Position numbers and translations under genes: made by a program. Below the pieces are notes generated by a model that was not told the origin of the DNA, did not search any database, and saw nothing but the letters and a program-made list of their open reading frames with translations. From NCBI GenBank assembly GCA_016875195.1, contig VGRY01000037.1, forward strand, positions 1 to 40,470: DNA of 40,470 nt. Reading direction: 5' to 3'. This document shows positions 33,782 to 40,470 of this stretch, piece after piece. The stretch's first letter is position 1. Every line of letters starts with the position of its first letter. Source of the stretch: Deltaproteobacteria bacterium (GTDB lineage Bacteria; Desulfobacterota; BSN033; UBA1163).

Positions 33782-33791
33782 CTCCCTCTCT

Positions 33792-33814
33792 CCCTCTCCC
33801 CAATGGGGAGAGGG
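33792..33814. repeat. CCCTCTCCCC/GGGGAGAGGG hairpin repeat
   Basis: Ten-base arms pair around an AAT loop, eleven bases after the mmsA stop. This common intergenic palindrome could double as a terminator but lacks a T-run. Confidence 0.55.
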
Positions 33815-33883
33815 GAAGGGTGAGGGGAAATTTCGAATATTTTGTTTAGTAGCATTAAGGATATTACAGAAAAGAGGTTTGTT

Positions 33884-34345
33884 ATGAGTTTGAGCACCTT
33901 TGGAGCAATCATGGGATTTGCCACAGAAATGGTGAGCCAGTCCGGGAATATTTACCAGAGCCTGGCCCACCAGGCCAAGGACCATGGCCTGAAAGAGACA
34001 TTACAGGCGTTATCAGCAGAAGAGACTAAGAACCATTCCCTGATGGAGCAGACACGGCGGGAGAATGTGACGGAGATGATCCTGGAGCCTATTGCCGGAC
34101 TCCAAAAGGAAGATTATGAAATCAATTTGAAAGAAGAAGAGCGCATGGAAGATGGAGATCTTGTCAGGATTGCCCTGGCCCTGGAGAAGAGGGAGAAGAG
34201 ATTCTTTAGTGATGCTTCCTCAAAGCTTCCCCTTCCTGAGGTGGCAAGGATTTTCAGGAAAATTGCCCAGAGGAAACAGGAAAATATTACCAGACTCCAG
34301 GACCTTGGATTCAATCAAACGTTAAAGAGAAGCATTTCAGCTTAG
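33884..34345 (+). CDS. Ferritin-like helical protein with degenerate metal site
   Basis: A 153-residue all-helical protein resembling the rubrerythrin/ferritin-like superfamily: four long helices, with S-A-E-E-T-K-N-H-S in helix 2 and R-K-Q-E-N-I in helix 4. The E-x-x-H motifs are not intact (Glu and His are three residues apart in the first, and His is absent in the second), so a standard di-iron centre is doubtful. The upstream TTG 33842 is in frame but ATG 33884, after AAAGAGG, starts the conserved part. Function unknown. Confidence 0.65.
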   Translation: MSLSTFGAIMGFATEMVSQSGNIYQSLAHQAKDHGLKETLQALSAEETKNHSLMEQTRRENVTEMILEPIAGLQKEDYEINLKEEERMEDGDLVRIALALEKREKRFFSDASSKLPLPEVARIFRKIAQRKQENITRLQDLGFNQTLKRSISA

Positions 34346-34401
34346 GGCGTCCGATTCTCGCTCCCCGGCGAGTTTGAAATTCATTCAAAGGAGAATCACA
34401 C

Positions 34402-34617
34402 ATGTCAACCAAACCGAAGATGCCTCACCCCGAACATGAGATACATCTCTGCTTCCTTGAGAATATTGGCTATTTGAGATCACCGGAGTTGCTCGAAATC
34501 GGAGTGGATCGAAGAGAAGAGTACAAGAGACTTGTCAGAGGAGCCAAATTCCTCTGTAAAAAATGCGGTCGTGCTGCAGCGAAAAAGAAAAACCTTTGTG
34601 AACCCGAACCATTATAA
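34402..34617 (+). CDS. Small Cys-containing protein of unknown function
   Basis: A 71-residue protein with a clear ribosome site (AAAGGAGAATC) before ATG 34402. C-K-K-C-G near residue 52-56 and a third Cys in N-L-C near the end could bind zinc or form a partial metal site; a Cys at 17 is a fourth candidate. I do not recognise the family. Its end overlaps the start region of the large membrane protein gene that follows, so the two are probably translated together. Confidence 0.65.
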   Translation: MSTKPKMPHPEHEIHLCFLENIGYLRSPELLEIGVDRREEYKRLVRGAKFLCKKCGRAAAKKKNLCEPEPL

Positions 34618-36976
34618 TTTAGGAAAGAAGGGCTGGATTCTCACGGGCGGTGTGTTTCTCACTTCTTTCAGCCTGATTACCTTTGAGATCACCCTTTCCA
34701 GAGTCCTTTCGGTCTTACTCTCTTACCATTATGTATTCATCGTTCTCTCCTTAACCCTCCTTGGTCTTGGAATAGGGGGCGTCTCAGTCCATCTTTTCAG
34801 ATCAAGTATTTCGAAAGAGCATAATCGGTCCTTTGTTTTAACCTTTTTCGCCTCTCTCTATGCGCTTGCTATTTCTTCCTGCATCCTCTGTCTTATATGG
34901 ATAGGTTATCTTGACAACATCCTTTTCTATTGTCTCATCCTGTTCATCCCTTTTCTTTTCGCCGGAATGCTTCTCGCTACGATCTACGCCAGATTTTCTG
35001 AAGCAAGCGCAAGGATTTACGGTATGGATCTGATAGGAGGAGCGGCAGGCGCTATCGGCGTCATTCCATTGCTAGATCTTTTGGGCGGGATAAGCGCCGG
35101 CCTTCTTCTTGGTGTCGTCGCCTCTGTGGCTGCAATACTCTTTGCATTGATGGAGACAGAAAGTGGGAAGAAAGGGAGGGTACTTTCAACAGGAGTTTTT
35201 TTAATTCTCTCTCTTCTGTGGGGAACAAATCTTATTGGCATCTTTCTGCCTGCCTTGCCCATCGGTGATAATCCCGGGAAGGAGATTCACGATGTTCTTT
35301 TCAGACCTTCCTCACCGGGGAAAATCATCGAGACGAAGTGGAGCGGTTTCGGTCGGACAGACCTTGTCTCTTTTGGCAAGGACGCTGACCACATGGACCT
35401 CTACATTGATGGGACAGCCGGCTCCCCCATGTATCAATTCAATGGGAATCTTAATAGCCCTGACGCTGCGGTCAACGCTCTCAGGACCAGTTTTCCAGGT
35501 TACGTTCCATTTCTCCATCTCCAGGAGCCCGACAAAGACCACATCCTCATCATCGGGCCGGGCGGGGGAAGGGACGTGCTTCTGGCACTCATGGCCGGTT
35601 TTCAAAAAATTACAGCGGTGGAAGTGAACAGAGATCAGGTAGACATCGTCCGGAAATACTCAGCCTACAATGGCGGGATCTATCGAGACACGAATCGTGT
35701 GAGAATTATGATTGGCGAAGGAAGGCATTTCCTCAGACGTCGGGCAGAACGATATGACATGATCCTGCTTAGCCTTCCTGTGACCCATACCAGCCGGAGC
35801 CTTGAGGGATATGCACTCACAGAGAATTTTCTTTTTACAACGGAGTCCATCCATGACTACCTGGAGCATTTAACGGAAGAGGGACGGCTGGTGGTCGTGG
35901 GCCATAACGACGCTGAAGTCTTGAGGCTCCTTTCCATCTCTCTTAATGTGCTGAATCGAAGAGGGATCGAAACGGTAGAAGCGATGAAACAGGTTTACAT
36001 CTTAGGCTCTGATCTTTACCCTGTATTCGTCCTCAAAAAAACCCCATTTGAGGCAGCGGAAATGTTGCTTACATATCAAGCAATGGGTCAATTCGAACTG
36101 GAACCGAAGACCTCTTACCTTCCATCCCTTGGCCAGGTGGGAGCGCTCAACCCGGCCCTGATGCGTCTTGCAAGTGGGGAATTCATGCTCGAACGTTTTA
36201 TCTCTATGGTGACAGAGCGGGGTTACGATATCAGCCCGGTCTCGGACAACCGGCCTTTTTTTTACAAAATTGAGAGAGGCATCCCAACCCCTGTCATCCT
36301 GGTTTTCTGGCTATCCATATTCATATGGCTTTTCATTATATCCATACCCTCTCTCTTCTGGAGAGAGTCGGTGTCCCGGAAAGTGAAGGGGGCAGGTAGT
36401 CAAAAAAGATTCGCCCTGAGCAAATGGCAGTCCATCACCTTCTTCTCGATGCTTGGGATGGGGTTTATGTTATGCGAGATCTCTTTGATCCAGAGGTTTA
36501 CGCTCTTCCTTGGCCAGCCTACTTTCACCCTGGCACTTTTAATCTTTTCCTTACTGGGATGGGCGGGATTGGGCAGCTTATGGAGCGGGCGCTTCGGTCC
36601 GGAGAGTATCAGGAGAGGAATCGCCATTTCCTCCTTAACCGTCACCATCCTCCTTTGCCTCTATGCTTTTCTGCTTCCTCCGCTTCTGGACCAATTCTTA
36701 AAGCATACCCTTGCTCTGCGGGGATTGATTGTTAATCTGATACTGGCTCCTATAGGCTTTTTCATGGGACTGCCTTTTCCCCTGGGCATCAGATCGCTTA
36801 AAGAGATGGGGATGGAAAACCATATTCCCTGGATGTGGGGCGTGAATGGGAGCGCTTCGGTTTTGGGGTCGGTGATGACGATCCTGATAGCGATCAGCCT
36901 CGGATTCACCGAGGCGCTTTTAGTCTGCGCAGGTTGTTATCTGATTGTATTTTTAATATTTTTTAAGAGAGGTTGA
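34598..36976 (+). CDS. Membrane-embedded spermidine-synthase-like protein
   Basis: A protein of about 792 residues with a membrane domain of roughly seven helices (residues 10-230), a soluble Rossmann-like domain (about 280-480), and a second membrane domain (about 565-790). The soluble part has I-I-G-P-G-G-G-R-D-V-L, the SAM or decarboxy-SAM site, and V-E-V-N. The catalytic Asp segment of aminopropyltransferases (D-x-x-D-P) is replaced by L-S-L-P-V-T-H, so polyamine synthesis is unlikely. The frame is open from TTG 34532, overlapping the small gene by 86 bases; GTG 34598 is chosen but the start is uncertain. It is followed closely by a carbonic anhydrase gene. Confidence 0.75.
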   Translation: MNPNHYNLGKKGWILTGGVFLTSFSLITFEITLSRVLSVLLSYHYVFIVLSLTLLGLGIGGVSVHLFRSSISKEHNRSFVLTFFASLYALAISSCILCLIWIGYLDNILFYCLILFIPFLFAGMLLATIYARFSEASARIYGMDLIGGAAGAIGVIPLLDLLGGISAGLLLGVVASVAAILFALMETESGKKGRVLSTGVFLILSLLWGTNLIGIFLPALPIGDNPGKEIHDVLFRPSSPGKIIETKWSGFGRTDLVSFGKDADHMDLYIDGTAGSPMYQFNGNLNSPDAAVNALRTSFPGYVPFLHLQEPDKDHILIIGPGGGRDVLLALMAGFQKITAVEVNRDQVDIVRKYSAYNGGIYRDTNRVRIMIGEGRHFLRRRAERYDMILLSLPVTHTSRSLEGYALTENFLFTTESIHDYLEHLTEEGRLVVVGHNDAEVLRLLSISLNVLNRRGIETVEAMKQVYILGSDLYPVFVLKKTPFEAAEMLLTYQAMGQFELEPKTSYLPSLGQVGALNPALMRLASGEFMLERFISMVTERGYDISPVSDNRPFFYKIERGIPTPVILVFWLSIFIWLFIISIPSLFWRESVSRKVKGAGSQKRFALSKWQSITFFSMLGMGFMLCEISLIQRFTLFLGQPTFTLALLIFSLLGWAGLGSLWSGRFGPESIRRGIAISSLTVTILLCLYAFLLPPLLDQFLKHTLALRGLIVNLILAPIGFFMGLPFPLGIRSLKEMGMENHIPWMWGVNGSASVLGSVMTILIAISLGFTEALLVCAGCYLIVFLIFFKRG

Positions 36977-36979
36977 AAC

Positions 36980-37507
36980 ATGATGATGGAGTTTAAAGGA
37001 AAGCATCCGAGGATTGACCCGACGGCATTTATCGCAGAGAATGCAATGATCATAGGCGATGTCGAGATCGGGCCGGGAAGCAATGTCTGGTTTTACAGCG
37101 TCGTCCGGGGAGACATGAACTATATCAAGATCGGATCAAATGTGAATATTCAGGATGGTTGTATCCTTCACATCGATAAGCAGTTCTATCCTCTCGTCAT
37201 CGAAGATGAAGTGATCCTGGGCCATCGGGTTGTAGCCCATGGGTGTACGATTAGAAGAGGTTCGCTTATCGGAATAGGGGCCATTGTTTTAAATGGAGCT
37301 GAAATCGGTGAGGAATCGATTGTCGGTGCAGGCTCAGTGGTGACACCCAATACGATCATCCCGCCGAGAACCATGGCTTTAGGCGCTCCAGCTAAGCCCA
37401 TCCGGTCTCTGAAGGAAAAAGACCTCGAGATGATCAAAGACACCCTCCAGGACTACCAGGAGTTAAAAGGCATCTACCAATCTCTTTCACACCATAAGGA
37501 TTCTTAG
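36980..37507 (+). CDS. Gamma-class carbonic anhydrase-like protein (left-handed beta helix)
   Basis: A 175-residue hexapeptide-repeat protein. V-V-R-G-D near residue 43 and three His ligands (I-L-H-I-D, L-G-H-R, V-A-H-G-C) match the gamma-carbonic anhydrase/YrdA group, and the I-G-x-G-A-I-V turns continue through I-G-A-I-V-L-N. It would form a trimer with metal at subunit interfaces. Many relatives lack measurable activity. It begins three bases after the preceding gene's stop, so it is in that operon. Confidence 0.88.
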   Translation: MMMEFKGKHPRIDPTAFIAENAMIIGDVEIGPGSNVWFYSVVRGDMNYIKIGSNVNIQDGCILHIDKQFYPLVIEDEVILGHRVVAHGCTIRRGSLIGIGAIVLNGAEIGEESIVGAGSVVTPNTIIPPRTMALGAPAKPIRSLKEKDLEMIKDTLQDYQELKGIYQSLSHHKDS

Positions 37508-37771
37508 TCTGTTTGTAACACTTTAGCTCTTTGAAAAACGTTATCTAATCCCCCTTTATTAAAAGTAGGAGATGTTTTACCTCCCTTTGGAAAAGGGAGG
37601 TGGGGAGGGATTTTAAAAACTTTATTCAAACAGCAAAATTATTACGTTTGTTTATAATTTTATATTTTGCGTTGCCTATGTATACTCCCCAATCTCGAAA
37701 ATTGATCTATCACCCCTCTCCAATAGAATTTGGGTCATCGCATTTTAAAATGACAGTCATTATTTAAATAG
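37508..37771. repeat. Gene-free stretch with a CCCTCCC/GGGAGG repeat
   Basis: No gene is seen between 37508 and 37983. Near 37546-37618 there is an imperfect inverted repeat (AATCCCCC against GGGAGGGATT, with an inner CTCCCTTT/AAAGGGAG hairpin at about 37581-37600). This is the same kind of C/G-run repeat found at other intergenic sites in the window. The right part holds a promoter and leader for the next gene. Confidence 0.5.
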
Positions 37772-37800
37772 TTGCCTTGACTTAAGAATCTGAATATAAT
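37772..37800 (+). promoter_or_regulatory. Sigma-70 promoter upstream of tcmP
   Basis: TTGCCT (37772-37777) and a perfect TATAAT (37795-37800) are 17 bases apart. Transcription from about 37807 would leave a leader of some 175 bases before tcmP, unusually long for this window. Confidence 0.6.
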
Positions 37801-37983
37801 GGCAGAAATTTGTCGTTATGGTTGAAGAGTTCTTTACGATTTTTATCTTTCTTACTGGAGCTATTGCTGAACATAAAGCTATGTACTGTGTTTACGTAAT
37901 CCCATAGACCCAGGGTGTAGACTGCAGACCACAAGAGTCGGATGAGTATCAGAAACGAAGATGTCCAATAAGGAGACAAAAGA

Positions 37984-38841
37984 ATGGTGAATGAACGAAG
38001 CTGGAATGCAGGTCAACTCTCCTTCGATGAAATCGGCTACTGGACAGAGATCAAACTGGATATCGTGAAGGACTATGCGAAGGAATACTCGACTATTCTG
38101 GCTAAGAAACCTTTTCAGTATGCTTACATCGACGGGTTCGCGGGATCAGGGGTCCATCTATCGAGAGATACTCAAGAGTTTGTTTTAGGCAGTCCCTTGA
38201 ATGCGCTGAAAATAAAACCACCTTTCCACGAATATTTCCTGGTCGATCTGGATGGAGACAAAGTTGAGCAGCTACGGAGTTTCCCGGAAATTAAAGATAG
38301 ACCTGAGGTCCACGTAATTCACGGCAACTGTAACCAAGTCTTATTGGAAGAAGTTTTCCCCAAAGTGAAGTTTGAAGACTATCGGCGTGCTTTATGCGTC
38401 CTCGATCCATACGGTCTTCAACTTAATTGGGAGGTTATCGAGGTTGCCGGACGAATGAAATCCATTGAAATTTTCCTTAATTTTCCTATTATGGATATGA
38501 ACCGAAATGCTCTCTGGCGGAAACCAGAGCTGGCGAGCCAGGAGGGACGGGTTAGGATGACCGCATTTTGGGGGAACGAATCCTGGTTGAATGCAGCCTA
38601 TCAGCAGCAGACAACCCTTTTCGGCGACGACGAAGCCATTAAGCTGGGGAATAAGCAGGTTGTAGATGCATTCAGCGATCGCCTCAAAAAAGTGGCTGGT
38701 TTCAAATATGTTCCTGAACCTATCCCTATGCGCAATTCCATGAATGCTGTGATATACTATCTCTTTTTTGCAAGTCAGCAACCGGTTGCATCGACCATTG
38801 TCGACTACATTTTCAAGAAATATCAAAACCGAGGGGCCTAA
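37984..38841 (+). CDS. tcmP: Three-Cys-motif partner protein TcmP
   Basis: A 285-residue TcmP-family protein (partner of the three-Cys-motif protein encoded next). The N-terminal half looks like a class I methyltransferase core: D50-G-F-A-G-S-G56 as motif I, F-L-V-D-L-D (85-90) as the acidic strand 2, and L-D141-P-Y-G144 as a DPPY-like motif IV. That arrangement resembles DNA or RNA methyltransferases, but activity is unproven. The C-terminal part is helical (Y-Y-L-F-F-A-S). AAGGAG precedes ATG 37984. One base separates its stop from the partner gene, so the two are made together. Confidence 0.88.
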   Translation: MVNERSWNAGQLSFDEIGYWTEIKLDIVKDYAKEYSTILAKKPFQYAYIDGFAGSGVHLSRDTQEFVLGSPLNALKIKPPFHEYFLVDLDGDKVEQLRSFPEIKDRPEVHVIHGNCNQVLLEEVFPKVKFEDYRRALCVLDPYGLQLNWEVIEVAGRMKSIEIFLNFPIMDMNRNALWRKPELASQEGRVRMTAFWGNESWLNAAYQQQTTLFGDDEAIKLGNKQVVDAFSDRLKKVAGFKYVPEPIPMRNSMNAVIYYLFFASQQPVASTIVDYIFKKYQNRGA

Positions 38842-38842
38842 G

Positions 38843-39550
38843 ATGGCTAAAACCACAATCGAATGGACTGAGTCCACGTGGAATCCTGTAACGGGGTGCA
38901 CAAAAATCAGCTTGGGCTGTAAAAACTGCTACGCAGAGCGGATGGCCAAGCGATTAAAAGCTATGGGACAACCAAACTACGATCGGGGCTTCCAGGTGAC
39001 CGTTCACGAAGAGACGCTGGGATTTCCCTTAATGTGGAAGAAGCCGCAAATGGTTTTTGTTAATTCCATGAGCGACATCTTCCACGAAGATGTCCATGAG
39101 GGCTTTATCAGGCGTGTTTTTGATGTCATGTGCCGTGCTTCCTGGCACACCTTTCAGGTTCTGACAAAAAGAACCAAACGAATGGAATGCCTTGCTGATG
39201 ATATCCAGTGGCCGGCGAATGTGTGGACGGGAGTGACCGTAGAAGCAAAGAAATATTTGTATCGACTGGACCATCTCAAGAAGGTCCCTTCACGCGTTCG
39301 ATTTATCTCATTTGAGCCTCTCATCGAACCAGTGGGTGAGATAGACCTCTCCGGAATTGACTGGGTCATCGTTGGAGGCGAATCCGGCCCCCATGCGCGT
39401 CCGATGGAGAAGGGCTGGGTGGTGGAGATTCGGGACCAATGCTTAAACGCTCGAATTCCATTCTTTTTCAAACAGTGGGGTGGACCGAACAAAAAGAAGA
39501 GAGGCCGCCTCCTGGATGGCCGGACGTGGGACGAATTACCCAGGATGTAG
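38843..39550 (+). CDS. Three-Cys-motif protein, phage Gp37/Gp68 (DUF5131) family
   Basis: A 235-residue protein with W-N-P-V-T-G-C near its start and three Cys spaced C19-x6-C26-x2-C29, followed by Y-A-E. The spacing recalls, but does not match, the C-x3-C-x2-C of radical SAM enzymes. Later family marks are F-V-N-S-M-S-D-I-F-H, L-T-K-R, S-F-E-P-L and V-G-G-E-S-G. A longer frame from 38768 overlaps tcmP; ATG 38843, after GAGGGG, is the true start. The family is frequent in phages and mobile regions. Function is unknown. Confidence 0.9.
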   Translation: MAKTTIEWTESTWNPVTGCTKISLGCKNCYAERMAKRLKAMGQPNYDRGFQVTVHEETLGFPLMWKKPQMVFVNSMSDIFHEDVHEGFIRRVFDVMCRASWHTFQVLTKRTKRMECLADDIQWPANVWTGVTVEAKKYLYRLDHLKKVPSRVRFISFEPLIEPVGEIDLSGIDWVIVGGESGPHARPMEKGWVVEIRDQCLNARIPFFFKQWGGPNKKKRGRLLDGRTWDELPRM

Positions 39551-39790
39551 GGGGTAGAGGGTGGAGAACCGCAGAGTCCAATCAATATTCTGCTATGTGT
39601 GCTCAATGAGACTAAGACTGGCAGGGAGAAAACAATCGGAGATGCTACGGATCACACCCACAGTCACGATTGAACGCCTAACGCCTTACGATAAAAAAGG
39701 AAAGGTTCCTGAGAGAAAAAATAAGTGATAAAAGTGAACAACGTCCGCCAGATTAGGCCTGACACCTAAGAAGTGGGAGAACAAAAATTA

Positions 39791-40470
39791 ATGGGAAAAG
39801 ATACTTCTTTCACCGTTCACGATCTTCCAAAACCAGAGAGGCCTCGTGAGAGGCTTCAAAAATTTGGGGCAGAGGCACTCTCTGCGCAAGAACTCTTAGC
39901 TCTGGTTATTGGCCGTGGTATTCCAAAAAAATCTGTAATGAATATCGCGCAAGAATTACTGGCAAAGTTTGGTAATATCAAGGCAATAAGCGAGGCAACC
40001 ATAGAGGAGCTTTCTCAAATAAAGGGGATTGGTCTTGCCAAAGCAGCCCAAATCAAAGCATGTTTTGAGCTTGGCAAGAGAGAGGAATTGGAACCAGAGC
40101 TAAAGAATTTCGATATCAAAGACCCTGAAGCAGTTGTAAAAGCTGTCCGGGCAGGCATCAAGGACAAAGCCAAAGAGTATTTTAAACTCATACTCCTCAA
40201 TCACCGCAATAAAATTGTTGGTATCTCTACCATCTCCATTGGTACACTGAATGCCAGCTTAGTACACCCCAGAGAAGTATTTAAGGATGCAATAAAGCAT
40301 AGCGCCGCTTCAATAGTTTTAGCTCATAACCACCCTTCTGGCGACCCTGAGCCCTCAGAAGATGATTTAACGATTACAAAACGATTAACAGAAGCGGGTA
40401 AGATTTTCGGAGTCGAAGTTATAGATCATATCATTATTGGTAAAGACCGATTTTTCAGTTTCAAGGAGAA
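39791..40470 (+). CDS. radC: RadC/JAB-domain protein (runs off the right edge)
   Basis: At least 226 residues are visible from ATG 39791, preceded by GGGAG at a long spacing. The N-terminus has P-R-E-R-L, then a helix-hairpin-helix (I-K-G-I-G-L-A-K-A) near residue 75, and the JAB metalloprotease-like motif H-N-H-P-S-G-D-P near 180-187 with a trailing S-E-D-D. Only a few residues should be missing, judging from the usual length. The name is historic; the family's role in repair is doubtful, and copies are common on genomic islands, where they sit near defence or mobile genes. The 240 bases before it contain no gene. Confidence 0.9.
   Translation, partial: MGKDTSFTVHDLPKPERPRERLQKFGAEALSAQELLALVIGRGIPKKSVMNIAQELLAKFGNIKAISEATIEELSQIKGIGLAKAAQIKACFELGKREELEPELKNFDIKDPEAVVKAVRAGIKDKAKEYFKLILLNHRNKIVGISTISIGTLNASLVHPREVFKDAIKHSAASIVLAHNHPSGDPEPSEDDLTITKRLTEAGKIFGVEVIDHIIIGKDRFFSFKE

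Noticed and set aside
33305-33985. A 226-residue minus-strand frame opposite mmsA
   Set aside because: It lies antisense to a confidently identified gene and runs through an intergenic hairpin repeat; it is a shadow.
34598-36976. Functional spermidine synthase
   Set aside because: The catalytic Asp motif is replaced and the protein is mostly membrane; only the nucleotide-binding fold is shared.
37818-37907. A 29-codon frame in the tcmP leader as a small gene
   Set aside because: It has no ribosome site and no recognisable features; it is kept only as part of the long leader.

Overview
The window reads as chromosomal DNA of an anaerobic or microaerotolerant Gram-negative bacterium, most likely in the Desulfobacterota (old Deltaproteobacteria, Syntrophales-like). 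The evidence is indirect: a sigma-54 promoter, TRAP and branched-chain-type ABC uptake systems, exported Tat substrates, ferritin-like and superoxide-defence genes, a probable selenoprotein, and intergenic DNA filled with small palindromic repeats. No rRNA, tRNA, CRISPR array, IS transposase or replication origin was seen.

Layout. 1-2983: the tail of a possible antitoxin, a Tat-exported DUF362 protein, an amidohydrolase broken by a one-base frameshift, and a QueG-like Fe-S protein. 3337-9335: a complete peptide/nickel-type ABC importer (binding protein, two permeases, two ATPases). 9336-10700: an AT-rich gap with a well-formed sigma-54 promoter driving two paralogous small membrane proteins and a stand-alone receiver domain. 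10763-12918 (minus strand): a biotin ECF transporter (bioY, ATPase, EcfT) with a candidate BirA operator upstream. 13212-18241: a D-threonine-aldolase-like PLP enzyme, a YvlD-type membrane protein, then minus-strand genes for a rubrerythrin-like protein, a TIGR04076 protein, an exported Fe/Mn superoxide dismutase, a 53-residue candidate selenoprotein with in-frame UGA, and an MFS transporter. 18645-33781: a long plus-strand catabolic block with a branched-chain-type ABC importer, a three-subunit molybdenum hydroxylase, a FadR-type GntR regulator, a TRAP transporter, an iron-dependent alcohol dehydrogenase and a CoA-acylating semialdehyde dehydrogenase. 33884-37507: a ferritin-like protein, a small Cys-containing protein, a membrane-embedded spermidine-synthase-like protein and a gamma carbonic anhydrase. 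37984-40470: the pair TcmP and three-Cys-motif (Gp37/Gp68) protein followed by radC, which runs off the right edge.

How the genes work together. The centre looks like an uptake-and-oxidation route for an organic acid or aromatic/heterocyclic compound: import by ABC or TRAP, hydroxylation by the molybdenum enzyme, later alcohol and semialdehyde oxidation to a CoA thioester, under a GntR regulator. The true substrate cannot be read from sequence. All three binding-protein genes are followed by a strong hairpin before the permease or ATPase genes, a layout expected to give more binding protein than membrane parts. The least described parts are the sigma-54 small-membrane-protein operon, the candidate selenoprotein and the TcmP/three-Cys pair.
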